The notes beneath the pieces are model-generated. The model was given only the letters and a program-made list of their open reading frames with translations, made no database searches and was not told where the DNA came from. Source: Tragulus kanchil (lineage: Eukaryota > Chordata > Mammalia > Artiodactyla > Tragulidae). From it: a DNA stretch of 64,000 bases. Both the position numbers and the translations under genes were made by a program. Where the stretch lies: the NCBI GenBank assembly GCA_022376925.1, contig JAIOJX010000006.1:63449394-63513393 (forward strand), in the 5' to 3' direction. Shown piece by piece: positions 50,330 to 63,852 of this stretch. Within the stretch, counting starts at the first letter, position 1, and each line of letters starts with the position of its first letter.

Positions 50330-50720
50330 AATGGCTTACTGTAGCCTGTTTGCACTTAATATAAAAGGAATTATGCAATATGTACTTGTTTGTACCTTTT
50401 TTCACTCAGTGTTAATGGTTGTCAGCGTTGTCTCTGTTTATGTATTACTTTTCTATTTTCATTGTGTGTAGTTTCCCATACAGTGAATATATGAAAATTT
50501 ATTAATTCCCGTCCCTTTTTAAAGGAAATGTGTTTAGTTTCCAGTTAGAGTCCATTAGGTACCATCCTACTGTGAACATTCTAATCCATGAGCTTGGAAC
50601 ACTATTCTGCTTTTCAGAGAAGGAAGTGCTAGATCTCAGGGTATGCATATGTTCAGTTTTAATAGATACTATATTTTCCAAAGTGGTTATATCAATTCCT
50701 ATGCTATTTTAAAGAAACTA
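50330..50720 (-). mobile_element. old L1 3'UTR-like fragment
   Basis: Phrases such as ttcatttt-rich DNA, gaacattctaatccatgagc, gtgctagatctcagggtatg and ccaaagtggttatatcaatt resemble the reverse complement of ancient L1 3' ends. No ORF. Assignment is from memory of the consensus. Confidence 0.4.
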
Positions 50721-52425
50721 TTTTCTTAATATAATAGTCATAGTTCTAAGATTATATCCCTATTTTAAAATAGGACTTAGATAATTCACAAAGAAATTAT
50801 GTAGGAAGATAGCTATACAAGAAGTTCAAATGCTCTCCCTTCTTGTACAATATATGTCACATGGAGTGAGGGGGATCCCTGGCTATTGACCTTTCTCATT
50901 TACTTTGATTTCAAACTATGCCTTAGATCCTGCAGGGAGCCATCAGATATGGTAGGTTTATGAGCAACTCTTAAGATTCCCATGGGTGTTTCTCACTCCT
51001 TCAGATGTACAGAGTTCATTCTTAAGCACCTTTAGAGATGGTCCTGACTGCCAGCCCTGCCTGGAGTTCTTTGAGTTGCTGAAGTGCTGGATGGGCTTCT
51101 AATTTTCAACTCAAGATGCTGGAGAGCAGTGGGAGACCATGGCCAATCTTCCTGGTCTTGGACAGGTGTATTAGGTGGCACTGCCTCATTTCCAGAGACT
51201 CTCTGAGAACTAATCTCACACACACACTGAGAACCAATGGAAGGAGAGCATTCCACCTTGGTCCTTGAGGGAAGAAGCCTGTAGATACCCCCAAGAAATA
51301 ATTGACTTCACCAGGGCCCTCACTGTCTCTGATAGCACTCCATCCTCACCAAATCCCTTCACTTTCCAAGCATCTCAGGATCTCCCTGTTGCTGTATTAG
51401 TGAGTTTAAATTTATTCATAATCAGGTATAAGTGGAAGAGTGATAGATTTTTCACTTTTAAGCTTTGTGCTGGGAAAGTTATTATTGGAAGGGCAGAAAT
51501 CCACGCAGCAATAAAGAGGATAATGTAATGATATTTTTTATAAACATTCAGAGCAATGAATCTTCCTAAAGTCCTCCCCAATATACCAACAAGCAACCTT
51601 CCCTTCTGTTGAGGCACCCACTGGTTCTGAGAGCACCCAAGTGTACTTCCCTTATCTGATGGATCAACACATTATCCTGCTAGGAAAGTATCTGCCTTAT
51701 TCTGGGAAACCTCAACCCACTGCAGTCACATCATTCTAGCACAGTGTGCCTGTTGTGGTCCTCTGGCACTCGGTCACAGATAGTAGTATAGGGTTTATGA
51801 CAAAGACGTACCAAAGACAACCCTCCTTGAATGTTTTGAGCTGAAAATTGGATTAGGAACAAGGATTGATTTGGAGAAAGGGTTCTAAGTTGGATTACAT
51901 TTGAAAGGTATAAAATGGCACCAAGAATCCCTCATAAGAATCCTTATAAAAGTCAATGTTCTGGCAAGAAACACATGGTACACTCATATGGGTAACTGGG
52001 GAAGATTTCAGGGACAGATGACCTATAAAAGCATGGATTGGATTAAAGGAAACCAACAAATCATCGTGGAAAAAAAACCAAAACACATAAAAGGCATGGA
52101 GGAACCAGCACCCATAGTGAAGTTCTGAAGCAGCAAGGAGGAAAAGCCATCACCAGGGAGTTTTAGCAATAGCTAGAGCTGTGGGTGTAAAACACTGTTT
52201 GACAAAATCTGTGACCTTTAGTAGAGAAATGCAATGGCTGCTAGCATATAGCTCTGAAAAAATCAGAAATGGAAGAATAAATCCTCTAATGTCTCCCTTG
52301 TACTCTGTAATCTCTTGTGGTGACTCCAAATGGCAAAAAAATCTAGGAGTCAGAAGGGAGCCTAGTTGATACAGTCCATGGAAGTCAACCTTCCAGACCT
52401 CAACAAATGGAAAATAATCAGAATA
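50721..52425. other. downstream region, no gene seen
   Basis: Single-copy DNA 3' of the MMP1-like gene. Short ORFs show no family resemblance. Confidence 0.5.
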
Positions 52426-52657
52426 TTTGTTTTTATCCTTATCGTTCAGTCATTAAATCTGACTCTTCTGCAACCCCCTATCCCCCGCATTATCTGTAGC
52501 TCACTAGGCTTCTCTGTCTATGAGATTTCCCAGGCAAAAATAATGGAGTCGGTTGGTATTTTCTTCTCCATGGGATCACTTTGACCCAGGGATCGAACCC
52601 ACATCTCCTACATTGGCAGGCAGATTCTTTACCACTGAGTCATCAGGGAAACCCAAT
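52426..52657 (-). mobile_element. Bov-tA-type SINE, - strand
   Basis: The reverse complement reads gggtttccctgatgactcag, aagaatctgcctgccaatgt and gggttcgatccctgggtcaa, the Bov-tA head with a good B box. The tail towards 52430 is diverged. Confidence 0.8.
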
Positions 52658-52686
52658 CAGAATATAGCTTCTTATAATTAAGTCAT

Positions 52687-54778
52687 CAATTATACAAAAA
52701 GAAATGGAACAATCAGCTCTATGTATTTCACATCAAGGAATACAACTAGCTCTTCCACTCACCTACTTTTCATTCAATTCTTAAAATGAAAGGCTCTCCA
52801 CTTTTCACAGAGTCCATTGCAACAAATTTAGAGAGTCAGTTCTGGTGGAGTAGTAAATATGCTTATTCTTACTGTTGTTGTTATTGCCCTGCTCAAGTTT
52901 TCTACTAAACATGGACAATATCCACTGTGATTTCATCTAGTTATAAGATCAGTGATGAGCAATCAGAAAGTCAAATATTACAAGAGTGGGTTGGTATCGA
53001 TAATTGCAATGACAGTAAAAGGACAGAGAATGAAAGCAGCTTTTGGAATGGGTAGGGAGTATTGTAGAGAAAGAGAATCAAAGATAGCTTCCTGAGAGTG
53101 GTGGTGGTGGTGGTGGTTATTGTTCAGTCTCTAAGTCGTGTCTGACACTTTCTGACCCCATGGGCTGCAGCACTCCAGGCTTTCCTGTCCTTCACTATCT
53201 CTTGGAGTTTGCTCAAACTCATGTTCATTGAGTTGGTGATGCTGTCCAGCTATCTCATACTCTATTGTCCCCTTCTCCTTCTACCCTCAATGTTTCCCAG
53301 CATCAAGATCTTTTCCAATGAGTTGGCTCTTCGCATCAGGTGGCCCAAATATTGGAATTGATTTAAGATTGACCGGTTAGGTCTTTTTGCAATCCAAGGG
53401 ACTTTCAAGAGTCTTCTCCTGCACCACAGCATCAATTCTTTGGGACTCAGCCTTCTTTATGGCCCAAGGAAGCAACAAACTGCATTCAAATAATGGATTT
53501 TCACTTGTTACTCCTGTCCCTTGGCAGAGTCAGTTTATCTCTGGGATAGTCAAGTGAGATGATTCACATACACTGCATAATTTTTTGGAAAGACACATGA
53601 ACCTGGGCTTTCAATATGTGATCAAAGTTTACTGTTGAGGTGGTGAATGTGTCTAGGTTGTTCAAGGTCTTGTGAGACAGCATCATCTAGGAGTATCCAC
53701 TTTAAATATAAATCTATTTTTCAATAAGAAAATGAACAAAACTCAATTATACAAAAGAAATGGAACAATCAGCTCTATGTATTTCACATCAAGGAATACA
53801 ACTAGCTCTTCCACTCACCTACTTTTCATTCAATTCTTAAAATGAAAGGCTCTCCACTTTTCACAGAGTCCATTGCAACAAATTTAGAGAGTCAGTTCTG
53901 GTGGAGTAGTAAATATGCTTATTCTTACTGTTGTTGTTATTGCCCTGCTCAAGTTTTCTACTAAACATGGACAATATCCACTGTGATTTCATCTAGTTAT
54001 AAGATCAGTGATGAGCAATCAGAAAGTCAAATATTACAAGAGTGGGTTGGTATCGATAATTGCAATGACAGTAAAAGGACAGAGAATGAAAGCAGCTTTT
54101 GGAATGGGTAGGGAGTATTGTAGAGAAAGAGAATCAAAGATAGCTTCCTGAGAGTGGTGGTGGTGGTGGTGGTTATTGTTCAGTCTCTAAGTCGTGTCTG
54201 ACACTTTCTGACCCCATGGGCTGCAGCACTCCAGGCTTTCCTGTCCTTCACTATCTCTTGGAGTTTGCTCAAACTCATGTTCATTGAGTTGGTGATGCTG
54301 TCCAGCTATCTCATACTCTATTGTCCCCTTCTCCTTCTACCCTCAATGTTTCCCAGCATCAAGATCTTTTCCAATGAGTTGGCTCTTCGCATCAGGTGGC
54401 CCAAATATTGGAATTGATTTAAGATTGACCGGTTAGGTCTTTTTGCAATCCAAGGGACTTTCAAGAGTCTTCTCCTGCACCACAGCATCAATTCTTTGGG
54501 ACTCAGCCTTCTTTATGGCCCAAGGAAGCAACAAACTGCATTCAAATAATGGATTTTCACTTGTTACTCCTGTCCCTTGGCAGAGTCAGTTTATCTCTGG
54601 GATAGTCAAGTGAGATGATTCACATACACTGCATAATTTTTTGGAAAGACACATGAACCTGGGCTTTCAATATGTGATCAAAGTTTACTGTTGAGGTGGT
54701 GAATGTGTCTAGGTTGTTCAAGGTCTTGTGAGACAGCATCATCTAGGGAGTATCCACTTTAAATATAAATCTATTTTT
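52687..54778. repeat. local direct duplication 17 (52687-53722 and 53743-54778)
   Basis: The unit starting aattatacaaaa recurs at offset about 1057, carrying a (TGG)n run and a BovB fragment. It differs by one A at the start and otherwise looks identical. Confidence 0.92.
53117..53463 (-). mobile_element. BovB 3' fragment (copy at 54174-54520)
   Basis: ggctgcagcactccaggctt, catgttcattgagttggtga and ctcttcgcatcaggtggccc are reverse BovB 3' sequence. A (TGG)n run precedes it. A third partial copy lies at 55547-55615 through duplication 18. Confidence 0.83.
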
Positions 54779-56617
54779 CTACTAGGAGAGTGTTAATGCT
54801 TCTCACCATAAGATTTAGGACTCAGAAAAGTGCTGATACCACAGAACAACTTGACTAGAGAGAGTAGCACACTGATAAGAGAACTAGAAATCATTAAAAC
54901 CACTGTAGGTGTTAGAAAGATCAAGAAAATTTGCTTCTTGCAAGAAGAACTTTGAATAAAAAGATGACATTTTAATGCAGACCAAGTGGTATGGGATTGG
55001 AATCAAGGTGTATATGTGGCAGGGAATGTAGGAAGGACAGCATAGAGACTCTCCTCGGTCCCAATAGTGGAGGGCTGTCTCCACTTCCTTGGGGCTTCCT
55101 GGGTGACTCAGATGGTTAAGAATCTGCCTGTAATGCAGGTCCCCAGTTTGATCTCTTGGACAGGAAGATTTCCTGGAGAAGGGAATGGCAACCCACTCCA
55201 GTATTCTTACCTGAATTCCATTGAGAAAGGAGCCTGGTGGACTACAGGCTATGGGGTCTCAAAGAACTGATACAACAGAGCAACTAAGCACATCTCCACT
55301 TCCTTAGTAAGGAAAAACAGAGACTGCTTACTACCTCCTACTCTGCATCCTAATAATTTGTGGAATAAATGTTTTTTCAGTAAATTGTTTGGTCTTACCA
55401 GCTGTTCCCAATACTGTCTAACTGTTTACATACAGTTCTAGGTCTATGCCTAATATACAGTTATAAGTCTGATACCCCTGGCATCCTTCTTAATAAAGCA
55501 CTCTGGGTAGATTTCAAGCTTTATCATAGGTATTTTAAATACCCATCCAAGGGACTTTCAAGAGTCTTCTCCTGCACCACAGCATCAATTCTTTGGAACT
55601 CAGCCTTCTTTATGGCCCAAGGAAGCAACAAACTGCATTCAAATAATGGATTTTCACTTGTTACTCCTGTCCCTTGGCAGAGTCAGTTTATCTCTGGGAT
55701 AGTCAAGTGAGATGATTCACATACACTGCATAATTTTTTGGAAAGACACATGAACCTGGGCTTTCAATATGTGATCAAAGTTTACTGTTGAGGTGGTGAA
55801 TGTGTCTAGGTTGTTCAAGGTCTTGTGAGACAGCATCATCTAGGGAGTATCCACTTTAAATATAAATCTATTTTTCTACTAGGAGAGTGTTAATGCTTCT
55901 CACCATAAGATTTAGGACTCAGAAAAGTGCTGATACCACAGAACAACTTGACTAGAGAGAGTAGCACACTGATAAGAGAACTAGAAATCATTAAAACCAC
56001 TGTAGGTGTTAGAAAGATCAAGAAAATTTGCTTCTTGCAAGAAGAACTTTGAATAAAAAGATGACATTTTAATGCAGACCAAGTGGTATGGGATTGGAAT
56101 CAAGGTGTATATGTGGCAGGGAATGTAGGAAGGACAGCATAGAGACTCTCCTCGGTCCCAATAGTGGAGGGCTGTCTCCACTTCCTTGGGGCTTCCTGGG
56201 TGACTCAGATGGTTAAGAATCTGCCTGTAATGCAGGTCCCCAGTTTGATCTCTTGGACAGGAAGATTTCCTGGAGAAGGGAATGGCAACCCACTCCAGTA
56301 TTCTTACCTGAATTCCATTGAGAAAGGAGCCTGGTGGACTACAGGCTATGGGGTCTCAAAGAACTGATACAACAGAGCAACTAAGCACATCTCCACTTCC
56401 TTAGTAAGGAAAAACAGAGACTGCTTACTACCTCCTACTCTGCATCCTAATAATTTGTGGAATAAATGTTTTTTCAGTAAATTGTTTGGTCTTACCAGCT
56501 GTTCCCAATACTGTCTAACTGTTTACATACAGTTCTAGGTCTATGCCTAATATACAGTTATAAGTCTGATACCCCTGGCATCCTTCTTAATAAAGCACTC
56601 TGGGTAGATTTCAAGCT
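54450..56617. repeat. local direct duplication 18 (54450-55521 and 55547-56617)
   Basis: The unit starting ccaagggactttcaagagtc recurs at offset 1097. Its first part is also in duplication 17, so that piece occurs three times (53393, 54450, 55547). It carries a Bov-tA SINE with its target-site duplication. Confidence 0.92.
55091..55292 (+). mobile_element. Bov-tA SINE with TSD (copy at 56188-56389)
   Basis: ggggcttcctgggtgactca opens the element and gcaacccactccagtattct is typical of the body. TCTCCACTTCCTT flanks both sides (55078-55090 and 55293-55305). Duplicated by duplication 18. Confidence 0.87.
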
Positions 56618-56903
56618 ATATTATACAAACATAGGTTTATGCTACTGTCCTCTGTAAGCATTAAGTTTGTATCTGCCCAGCACCACTCTCAAATTCATCT
56701 TTCTTTCTCCCTGTCCTGTGAATAGAGACTCCAGGATTTCTAGATGCGGACTTTTATTATTATTGTCTCAATGTCCTTGTCAGTCTCTGAACTTCTTGCT
56801 TATTGGTAGGTCTATGAGAGATAATAACACAATTCTGAGTTTGATATTTGTCTCTCTTTTTTCAAGTCTATGTAATCCTAATGAAGTATACATTAAGAGA
56901 AGT

Positions 56904-58872
56904 CTTGAATTCTATTTTAACCAATCTGAAAATTATAACCCAGAAAGCAGACTCTCTGAGAACACTTCTGCTGGTCAAAGGCCAAAGGGACAGTCATATA
57001 CAGCTTTTGAAACAAAGAATCATCCATCAAAATGACATATTGATAATTTTTGCATAAAGTTACATAAAGTTCACCAAAGATATACAGGCCAGGTAGATAT
57101 GTACAAAGTGAAGAGCAAATCACAATGTTCCCTTACAGAGCTGGGAAAGAAAGCTATTCTCTTAAGAAGTTACATTGTCAGTAGCATCAGAAGGAAAGGG
57201 GAAAAAGAATCAAATAGGCACTCCATCTATAAGAAATTCTGGTTGAGGTGTAATGCAGATGTTCACTGAACACTAATGAGAGAGAGAAAAGGCCCAAATG
57301 GACACAGAAAGAGAATTTTATGTTTAAACTTTCTTGATGTGCCTTAAAATATAAATTTTATTTGATCAGCTTGGTTTATATTCCTTACCTCAGAGAAAAA
57401 AGATATTAATTGTGGACCAAGGAAAGGGCTTACATTTCCCAAGTATCTTTAAATTTGTTTTAAATTTTTAATCAGAGGATAATTACTTTGCTTACCTTTT
57501 ATTGCCATATAACACCTGATCATAAGGAACTTTGTTTAATGTCAGATAAATAATAGGTACTGTTGTATTTTAAAAATTAAAGTGAAAAAACATGTCTTAA
57601 TGGTACATTTATAATAATTTGGTGGTCTAAACAGTATCGTTGCTTATTTTTTGCAACTGAACATAAGATAAGTTAAGAAACTTCCCCATTTTTGTACAGT
57701 TTATGAGTGATGGAGCTGTAGCTTAATCCAGGGCCTTTTGATGCTAATCTTGTGTCTTTCTAAAACACATTGCTTGGATCATGTGAAATAAAAGAAAATG
57801 TATGTATTTGTCTCCATTTTCAGTTACTAGGATAAAGCTCCTAAAATTCTTGTAGTTTCCTAAGTGATAAGAGTACTAAGAGCATTCTTGAATTCTATTT
57901 TAACCAATCTGAAAATTATAACCCAGAAAGCAGACTCTCTGAGAACACTTCTGCTGGTCAAAGGCCAAAGGGACAGTCATATACAGCTTTTGAAACAAAG
58001 AATCATCCATCAAAATGACATATTGATAATTTTTGCATAAAGTTACATAAAGTTCACCAAAGATATACAGGCCAGGTAGATATGTACAAAGTGAAGAGCA
58101 AATCACAATGTTCCCTTACAGAGCTGGGAAAGAAAGCTATTCTCTTAAGAAGTTACATTGTCAGTAGCATCAGAAGGAAAGGGGAAAAAGAATCAAATAG
58201 GCACTCCATCTATAAGAAATTCTGGTTGAGGTGTAATGCAGATGTTCACTGAACACTAATGAGAGAGAGAAAAGGCCCAAATGGACACAGAAAGAGAATT
58301 TTATGTTTAAACTTTCTTGATGTGCCTTAAAATATAAATTTTATTTGATCAGCTTGGTTTATATTCCTTACCTCAGAGAAAAAAGATATTAATTGTGGAC
58401 CAAGGAAAGGGCTTACATTTCCCCAAGTATCTTTAAATTTGTTTTAAATTTTTAATCAGAGGATAATTACTTTGCTTACCTTTTATTGCCATATAACACC
58501 TGATCATAAGGAACTTTTTTTAATGTCAGATAAATAATAGGTACTGTTGTATTTTAAAAATTAAAGTGAAAAAACATGTCTTAATGGTACATTTATAATA
58601 ATTTGGTGGTCTAAACAGTATCGTTGCTTATTTTTTGCAACTGAACATAAGATAAGTTAAGAAACTTCCCCATTTTTGTACAGTTTATGAGTGATGGAGC
58701 TGTAGCTTAATCCAGGGCCTTTTGATGCTAATCTTGTGTCTTTCTAAAACACATTGCTTGGATCATGTGAAATAAAAGAAAATGTATGTATTTGTCTCCA
58801 TTTTCAGTTACTAGGATAAAGCTCCTAAAATTCTTGTAGTTTCCTAAGTGATAAGAGTACTAAGAGCATTCT
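56904..58872. repeat. local direct duplication 19 (56904-57886 and 57887-58872)
   Basis: Abutting copies starting cttgaattctattttaacca, offset 983. Copies differ by run lengths (tttcccaag versus tttccccaag; aactttgttt versus aacttttttt). Confidence 0.93.
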
Positions 58873-59226
58873 TTGATCTAGTATTTGATCTCTGAACCCA
58901 GTTCCTGACACAGAATTCCTTCCTCAGTAGTATTCTCGTCTATTGTTCTAATCAGGCAACTTCTGATAGACTCAAGGGCTAATCACCAAAAGACGAAGCC
59001 ATAATTAGAAAGTCTAGAATTTCAGCCCCACCCTCATTCTCCAGGAGGGAAGAAAAACTAGAAATGAAGTTAATAATTGGTTATGCCTTCATGATGAAGA
59101 CTCCCTAAAACATCCCCGGTGTGTGTGGTGTAAAGAGTTTCCAGGTTGGTGAACACATCCACCTATGGGGAAAATGACACACCCCAATTCCAAGGGATAA
59201 AACTCTTGTACTCAATACCCTCCCAG

Positions 59227-59700
59227 ATCTCAGTTCAGTTCAGTTCAATTCAATCACTCAGTCATGTCTGAGTGCGACACCATGAACTGCAGCACGCCAG
59301 GCTTCCCTGTCCTTCACCATCTCCTGGAGCTTGTTCAAACTCATGTCCATTGACCCAGTGATGCCATCCAACCATCTAGTCCTCTATCATCCCCCTTCTT
59401 CTTTTGCCTTCTATTTTCCGCAACTTCAGGTTCTTTTCAAATGAGTTGTCTCTTCGCATGAGGTGGCCAAAGTCATTAGAGCTTAAACATCAGCATCATT
59501 CCTTCCAATGAATATTCAGGATTGATTTTATTTAGAATTGACTGGTTTGATCTCCTTGCAGTCCAAGGGACTTGCAAGAGCCTTCTCTAACACCACAGCT
59601 CAAAGACATCAATTCTTTGGCTTTCAGCCTTCTTTATGGTCCAGCTCTCAAATTCCATACTTGGCCTTATGTATTTCTTGATTTGATGGTTCATCTGCAT
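59227..59700 (-). mobile_element. BovB 3' fragment
   Basis: Opens cagttcagttcagttcaatt, then gaactgcagcacgccaggct and ctccttgcagtccaagggac, the reverse of the BovB 3' end including its terminal tandem CAGTT motif. Not in a duplicated unit. Confidence 0.83.
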
Positions 59701-60150
59701 TGTTAACAAATTTTCATTTTATAATAAACTGGTAAACATAAAACTTTCCCTAAGTTCTGTGAACCACTGTAGCAAAAAATCAAATTTAAGAGTGAGAAAT
59801 CAATGGAAACTTCTGACTTGTAGACAAGTCAGACCGAAGTTATAAGGGCCTACTTCTTTCATTTGACATTGGAAGTAGGAGGCAGTCTCATGGGATTGAA
59901 CTCTTAACCTCTGGAATCTGATGCTGTCTCCAGATAGATAGTGTAGGAGCTGAGTTAAATTATAGGACACTTAGCTGGGGTGACAGCGAATTGCTCAGTG
60001 TAGAACCCTGAACCTGACTCCAAATCTGGTGTCCAGAAGGGTTCTGAATATGATGATGAAATAGTGTACCTCAGATTGAGACTCAAACCCAACCAAAACC
60101 TAGATTTGGACTTGAACCCATGATCTTTTGAGATCATTCACCTGGTTTCA

Positions 60151-60360
60151 GGGGCTTCCTAGGTCGTGATAGTGGTAAAGAACTTGCCTACTAATGCAGG
60201 TAATGCAAGAAATGCAGGTTCAATCCCTGGGTCAGGAAGATCCCCTGGTGTAGGAAACAGAAACCACTCCAGTATTCTTTGCTGTAAAATTCCACAGACC
60301 AGGATACTGGTGGACTACAATCAATGGAACTGCAAAGAATCAGACATGACTGACCAACTG

Positions 60361-60399
<39 letters not shown>

Positions 60400-60404
60400 C
60401 ACAC
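60151..60404 (+). mobile_element. Bov-tA SINE with (CA)n tail and TSD
   Basis: Opens ggggcttcctaggtcgtgat and ends in a CA microsatellite (60362-60398), as Bov-tA tails often do. ACCTGGTTTCAGG at 60140-60152 and ACCTGGTCTCAGG at 60405-60417 form a target-site duplication with one mismatch. Confidence 0.85.
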
Positions 60405-60498
60405 ACCTGGTCTCAGGACTTAATCAAACTCAGGTTCTTGATGACTCATCACAGAAGGAATCCAGTGAGAAACAAAATGAAAGTAAGAAGTGGATTTG

Positions 60499-60760
60499 GC
60501 TTCCCTGGTAGTCCAGTGGGTAAAGAGTCTGACTTGCAGTGCAAGGGGCACTAGTTCAATCCCTGACCCAGGAAGATCTCACATGCCACTGAACAGATGA
60601 ACTGCTGTGTTCAATTACGAGCCAGCACTCTGGAGCTCATGTGCTCAGAGCCAGTACTCTGCAGTGAGAGAGGCCACTGCAATGGGAGACCCACACAAGC
60701 CAAAGAATAAAGATGGAAGAAAATAAATAAAATTAAAAAGCAATAAAAAGAGGTCAATTT
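60499..60760 (+). mobile_element. CHR-type SINE, diverged
   Basis: ggcttccctggtagtccagt, then ttgcagtgcaaggggcacta and gttcaatccctgacccagg, with an A-rich tail near 60720-60755. More diverged than the copy at 61318, so older. Confidence 0.82.
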
Positions 60761-62892
60761 TTTTAAAAAAATTTTATAAATAGAAGTGTATTTATTTAGA
60801 GAGAAAACATACTCCAAAGACAGAGTATGGTCCATCTCAGATAGCAAAAGTAGCACCAGGGTATGGGTTGTCAGTTTCTATAGGGGTGGCTAATTTCATA
60901 AGCTACACAGTAGAAAGGCTCATTCTAGCTATTTTAGACCAAGGGGAGATGTTTAGGAATTGAACCATCTGCCACTTTTTGGCATTTGTGGTTGAACTTG
61001 GAATTGTCATGGTACCTTTATGGTTGGCTTTGGAAGTGTCATTTAGCATATACCTCAGCATATACCAAGGTTCAAGGTCTAGTGGAAGTTAACTCATCCA
61101 CCGTCTTGGATCTATTTGGTACTAATCAGTTTGTCATGTGCTCGGGCTATGTCATTATTTTAAAGGTTGTACCCTGCCCCATCTCTCCTATTTTCATAGT
61201 AGCATTTGGGAAATTCCATAGACAGAGGAGCCTGATGGGCTACAGTTCATGGGGTTACAAAAGAGTCAGACACACCTTAGTTACTAAATAACAAAACAAC
61301 GGTAAGAATAAAACAGAGGGCTTCCCCTGGTGGTCCAGTGGGTAAGGACACCGCCTTGCAGTGCAAGGGGCGCCGGTTCGATCCCTGGCCTGGGAAGATC
61401 CCACGTGCCGCGAAGTGGCTGGACTGATGTGTCCAATTACCGAGCCGGAGCTCTGGGGTGCATGCGCCCAGAGCTGGCGCTCTGCGACGACAGAGGTCAC
61501 TGCGATGGGAGGCCCACAGGAGCCAAAGAACAGAGACGGATGAAAATAGAGAACTGGAAGACCAATAGAAGTGGTCCGCCCATCTCCCCTCCCTCCCCAT
61601 CCCACTCCCCCCACCAAAAAAAAGTATAAGACAGAAACACAAGGAAAAGGTAGTTTTTCTAAAAACACTGTATAAAAAAACCATCCTCACACATATCAAC
61701 TGAAAAAATATGTACAACTTAAAGGCTGCAAGTTATGTTTTGTTCTGGGAACTTACTGAGGACTCAAGCTGAGAGGCAGCCTAGGCCCAAAAGGAGTACC
61801 TACACAAGCCAAAGAATAAAGATGGAAGAAAATAAATAAAATTAAAAAGCAATAAAAAGAGGTCAATTTTTTTAAAAAAATTTTATAAATAGAAGTGTAT
61901 TTATTTAGAGAGAAAACATACTCCAAAGACAGAGTATGGTCCATCTCAGATAGCAAAAGTAGCACCAGGGTATGGGTTGTCAGTTTCTATAGGGGTGGCT
62001 AATTTCATAAGCTACACAGTAGAAAGGCTCATTCTAGCTATTTTAGACCAAGGGGAGATGTTTAGGAATTGAACCATCTGCCACTTTTTGGCATTTGTGG
62101 TTGAACTTGGAATTGTCATGGTACCTTTATGGTTGGCTTTGGAAGTGTCATTTAGCATATACCTCAGCATATACCAAGGTTCAAGGTCTAGTGGAAGTTA
62201 ACTCATCCACCGTCTTGGATCTATTTGGTACTAATCAGTTTGTCATGTGCTCGGGCTATGTCATTATTTTAAAGGTTGTACCCTGCCCCATCTCTCCTAT
62301 TTTCATAGTAGCATTTGGGAAATTCCATAGACAGAGGAGCCTGATGGGCTACAGTTCATGGGGTTACAAAAGAGTCAGACACACCTTAGTTACTAAATAA
62401 CAAAACAACGGTAAGAATAAAACAGAGGGCTTCCCCTGGTGGTCCAGTGGGTAAGGACACCGCCTTGCAGTGCAAGGGGCGCCGGTTCGATCCCTGGCCT
62501 GGGAAGATCCCACGTGCCGCGAAGTGGCTGGACTGATGTGTCCAATTACCGAGCCGGAGCTCTGGGGTGCATGCGCCCAGAGCTGGCGCTCTGCAACGAC
62601 AGAAGCCACCGCGATGGGAGGCCCACAGGAGCCGAAGAACAAAGACGGATGAAAATAGAGAACTGGAAGACCAATAGAAGTGGCCCGCCCGTCCCCCTCC
62701 CTCCCCATCCCACTCCCCCCACCAAAAAAAAGTATAAGACAGAAACACAAGGAAAAGGTAGTTTTTCTAAAAACACTGTATAAAAAAACCATCCTCACAC
62801 ATATCAACTGAAAAAATATGTACAACTTAAAGGCTGCAAGTTATGTTTTGTTCTGGGAACTTACTGAGGACTCAAGCTGAGGAGGCAGCCTC
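60693..62892. repeat. local direct duplication 20 (60693-61783 and 61802-62892)
   Basis: The unit starting acacaagccaaagaataaag recurs at offset 1109. It contains a Bov-tA tail and a complete CHR-type SINE. The SINE copies differ by several substitutions near 61490-61590 versus 62600-62700. Confidence 0.92.
61318..61625 (+). mobile_element. CHR-type SINE (copy at 62427-62734)
   Basis: gggcttcccctggtggtcca, then gtaaggacaccgccttgcag and a consensus B box GGTTCGATCCC. A truncated Bov-tA tail (61209-61295) lies just upstream. Duplicated by duplication 20, with several substitutions between the copies. Confidence 0.85.
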
Positions 62893-63852
62893 TCAGATAG
62901 CTTTGCTCCAATGAAATAATGGAGTAGCCAAGATATCCAAGAATTTTTGCTGGAAAAAATGTAATCAAGCATCAAAAAATTACTGTGAATCATAAAAAAG
63001 AACAAGAGTTTCCAAGTTAATTATTTTTAACTTTACTATATATGGAAAGATGTAAGAGTTTGGAATCGAAATTGTCCACTTGCTGCATATCTTAGATACA
63101 TAGAGCCAATATCCTGTTTTCCTGAATCCTGAATTTTTCTCACAGTGCACCATCAGAGGTGGTTGCAGTGGCTGATGGCTTTGATGCGGGCAACATTTAT
63201 TGTTTGCTGAAATAGCAGGCAACATTTTTTTTGTCAGCTCTCATGTACAACTCTCCTCTGATCCAAAGTCATTACTTTAGTGAATAAAGCATGCATACCA
63301 GAAAGAATATTGATTTTTAAGTAATTCATCCTGGACTTAAAACCACCCATTTCACCCCTGCCTCCCCTATCCTTTGGGAGGATAATCTAACTTCCAATTT
63401 TTCCTCACCTGCTAAAGGGTTAAAAGTGTATCTACCTTGCAGAAGTTTTGTGAGTGACTGGCCTCCTTTATCACACCGCAAGTATCATCTGGGACCTTGA
63501 CTTGTACATGGTGTGGCCACTGAGCTAAAAAGTGAAGCAGGACTCCTTATCCCCAATGCTATCCTTTCTAGTCCAAAGGGATGTTCTCTCTCCTTTGATG
63601 CTATCTTCAATGGTGTTGTTTTAAGTCATTAAGTTTGTGGCAATTTGCTATGCAGCAATAGCTAGCTGACACACTTGAAGAAACTGTACAGAAAGCACTG
63701 ACTTTCATATTCAATATTACTTTTTCTGTTATGTCCTGTGAATAAATTTGGTGATGTAGGCCTACCTATAAACCATTTTCTCTATAATAACTGGAGTGAT
63801 TTCTGACTTCCTAAGAGAGATGCCTTTTAACACATAAAATCAATCTTTCTAG
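62893..63852 (+). other. intergenic with block paralogous to 23.7 kb
   Basis: Bases 63232-63590 match the block at 23672-23990 (see that entry). Near 63620-63680, cattaagtttgtggcaatttg and tatgcagcaatagctagctg look like the end of an old mammalian repeat. No gene. Confidence 0.5.

Noticed and set aside
61318..61400. possible tRNA gene (A- and B-box-like sequence)
   Set aside because: It is the tRNA-derived head of a SINE followed by the SINE body and A-rich tail; no intact cloverleaf was seen.
61255..62825. - strand ORFs of 120-153 codons
   Set aside because: They run antisense through the CHR-type SINE and recur only because of duplication 20; similar peptides arise from every copy of this SINE, e.g. 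at 35411-35785.
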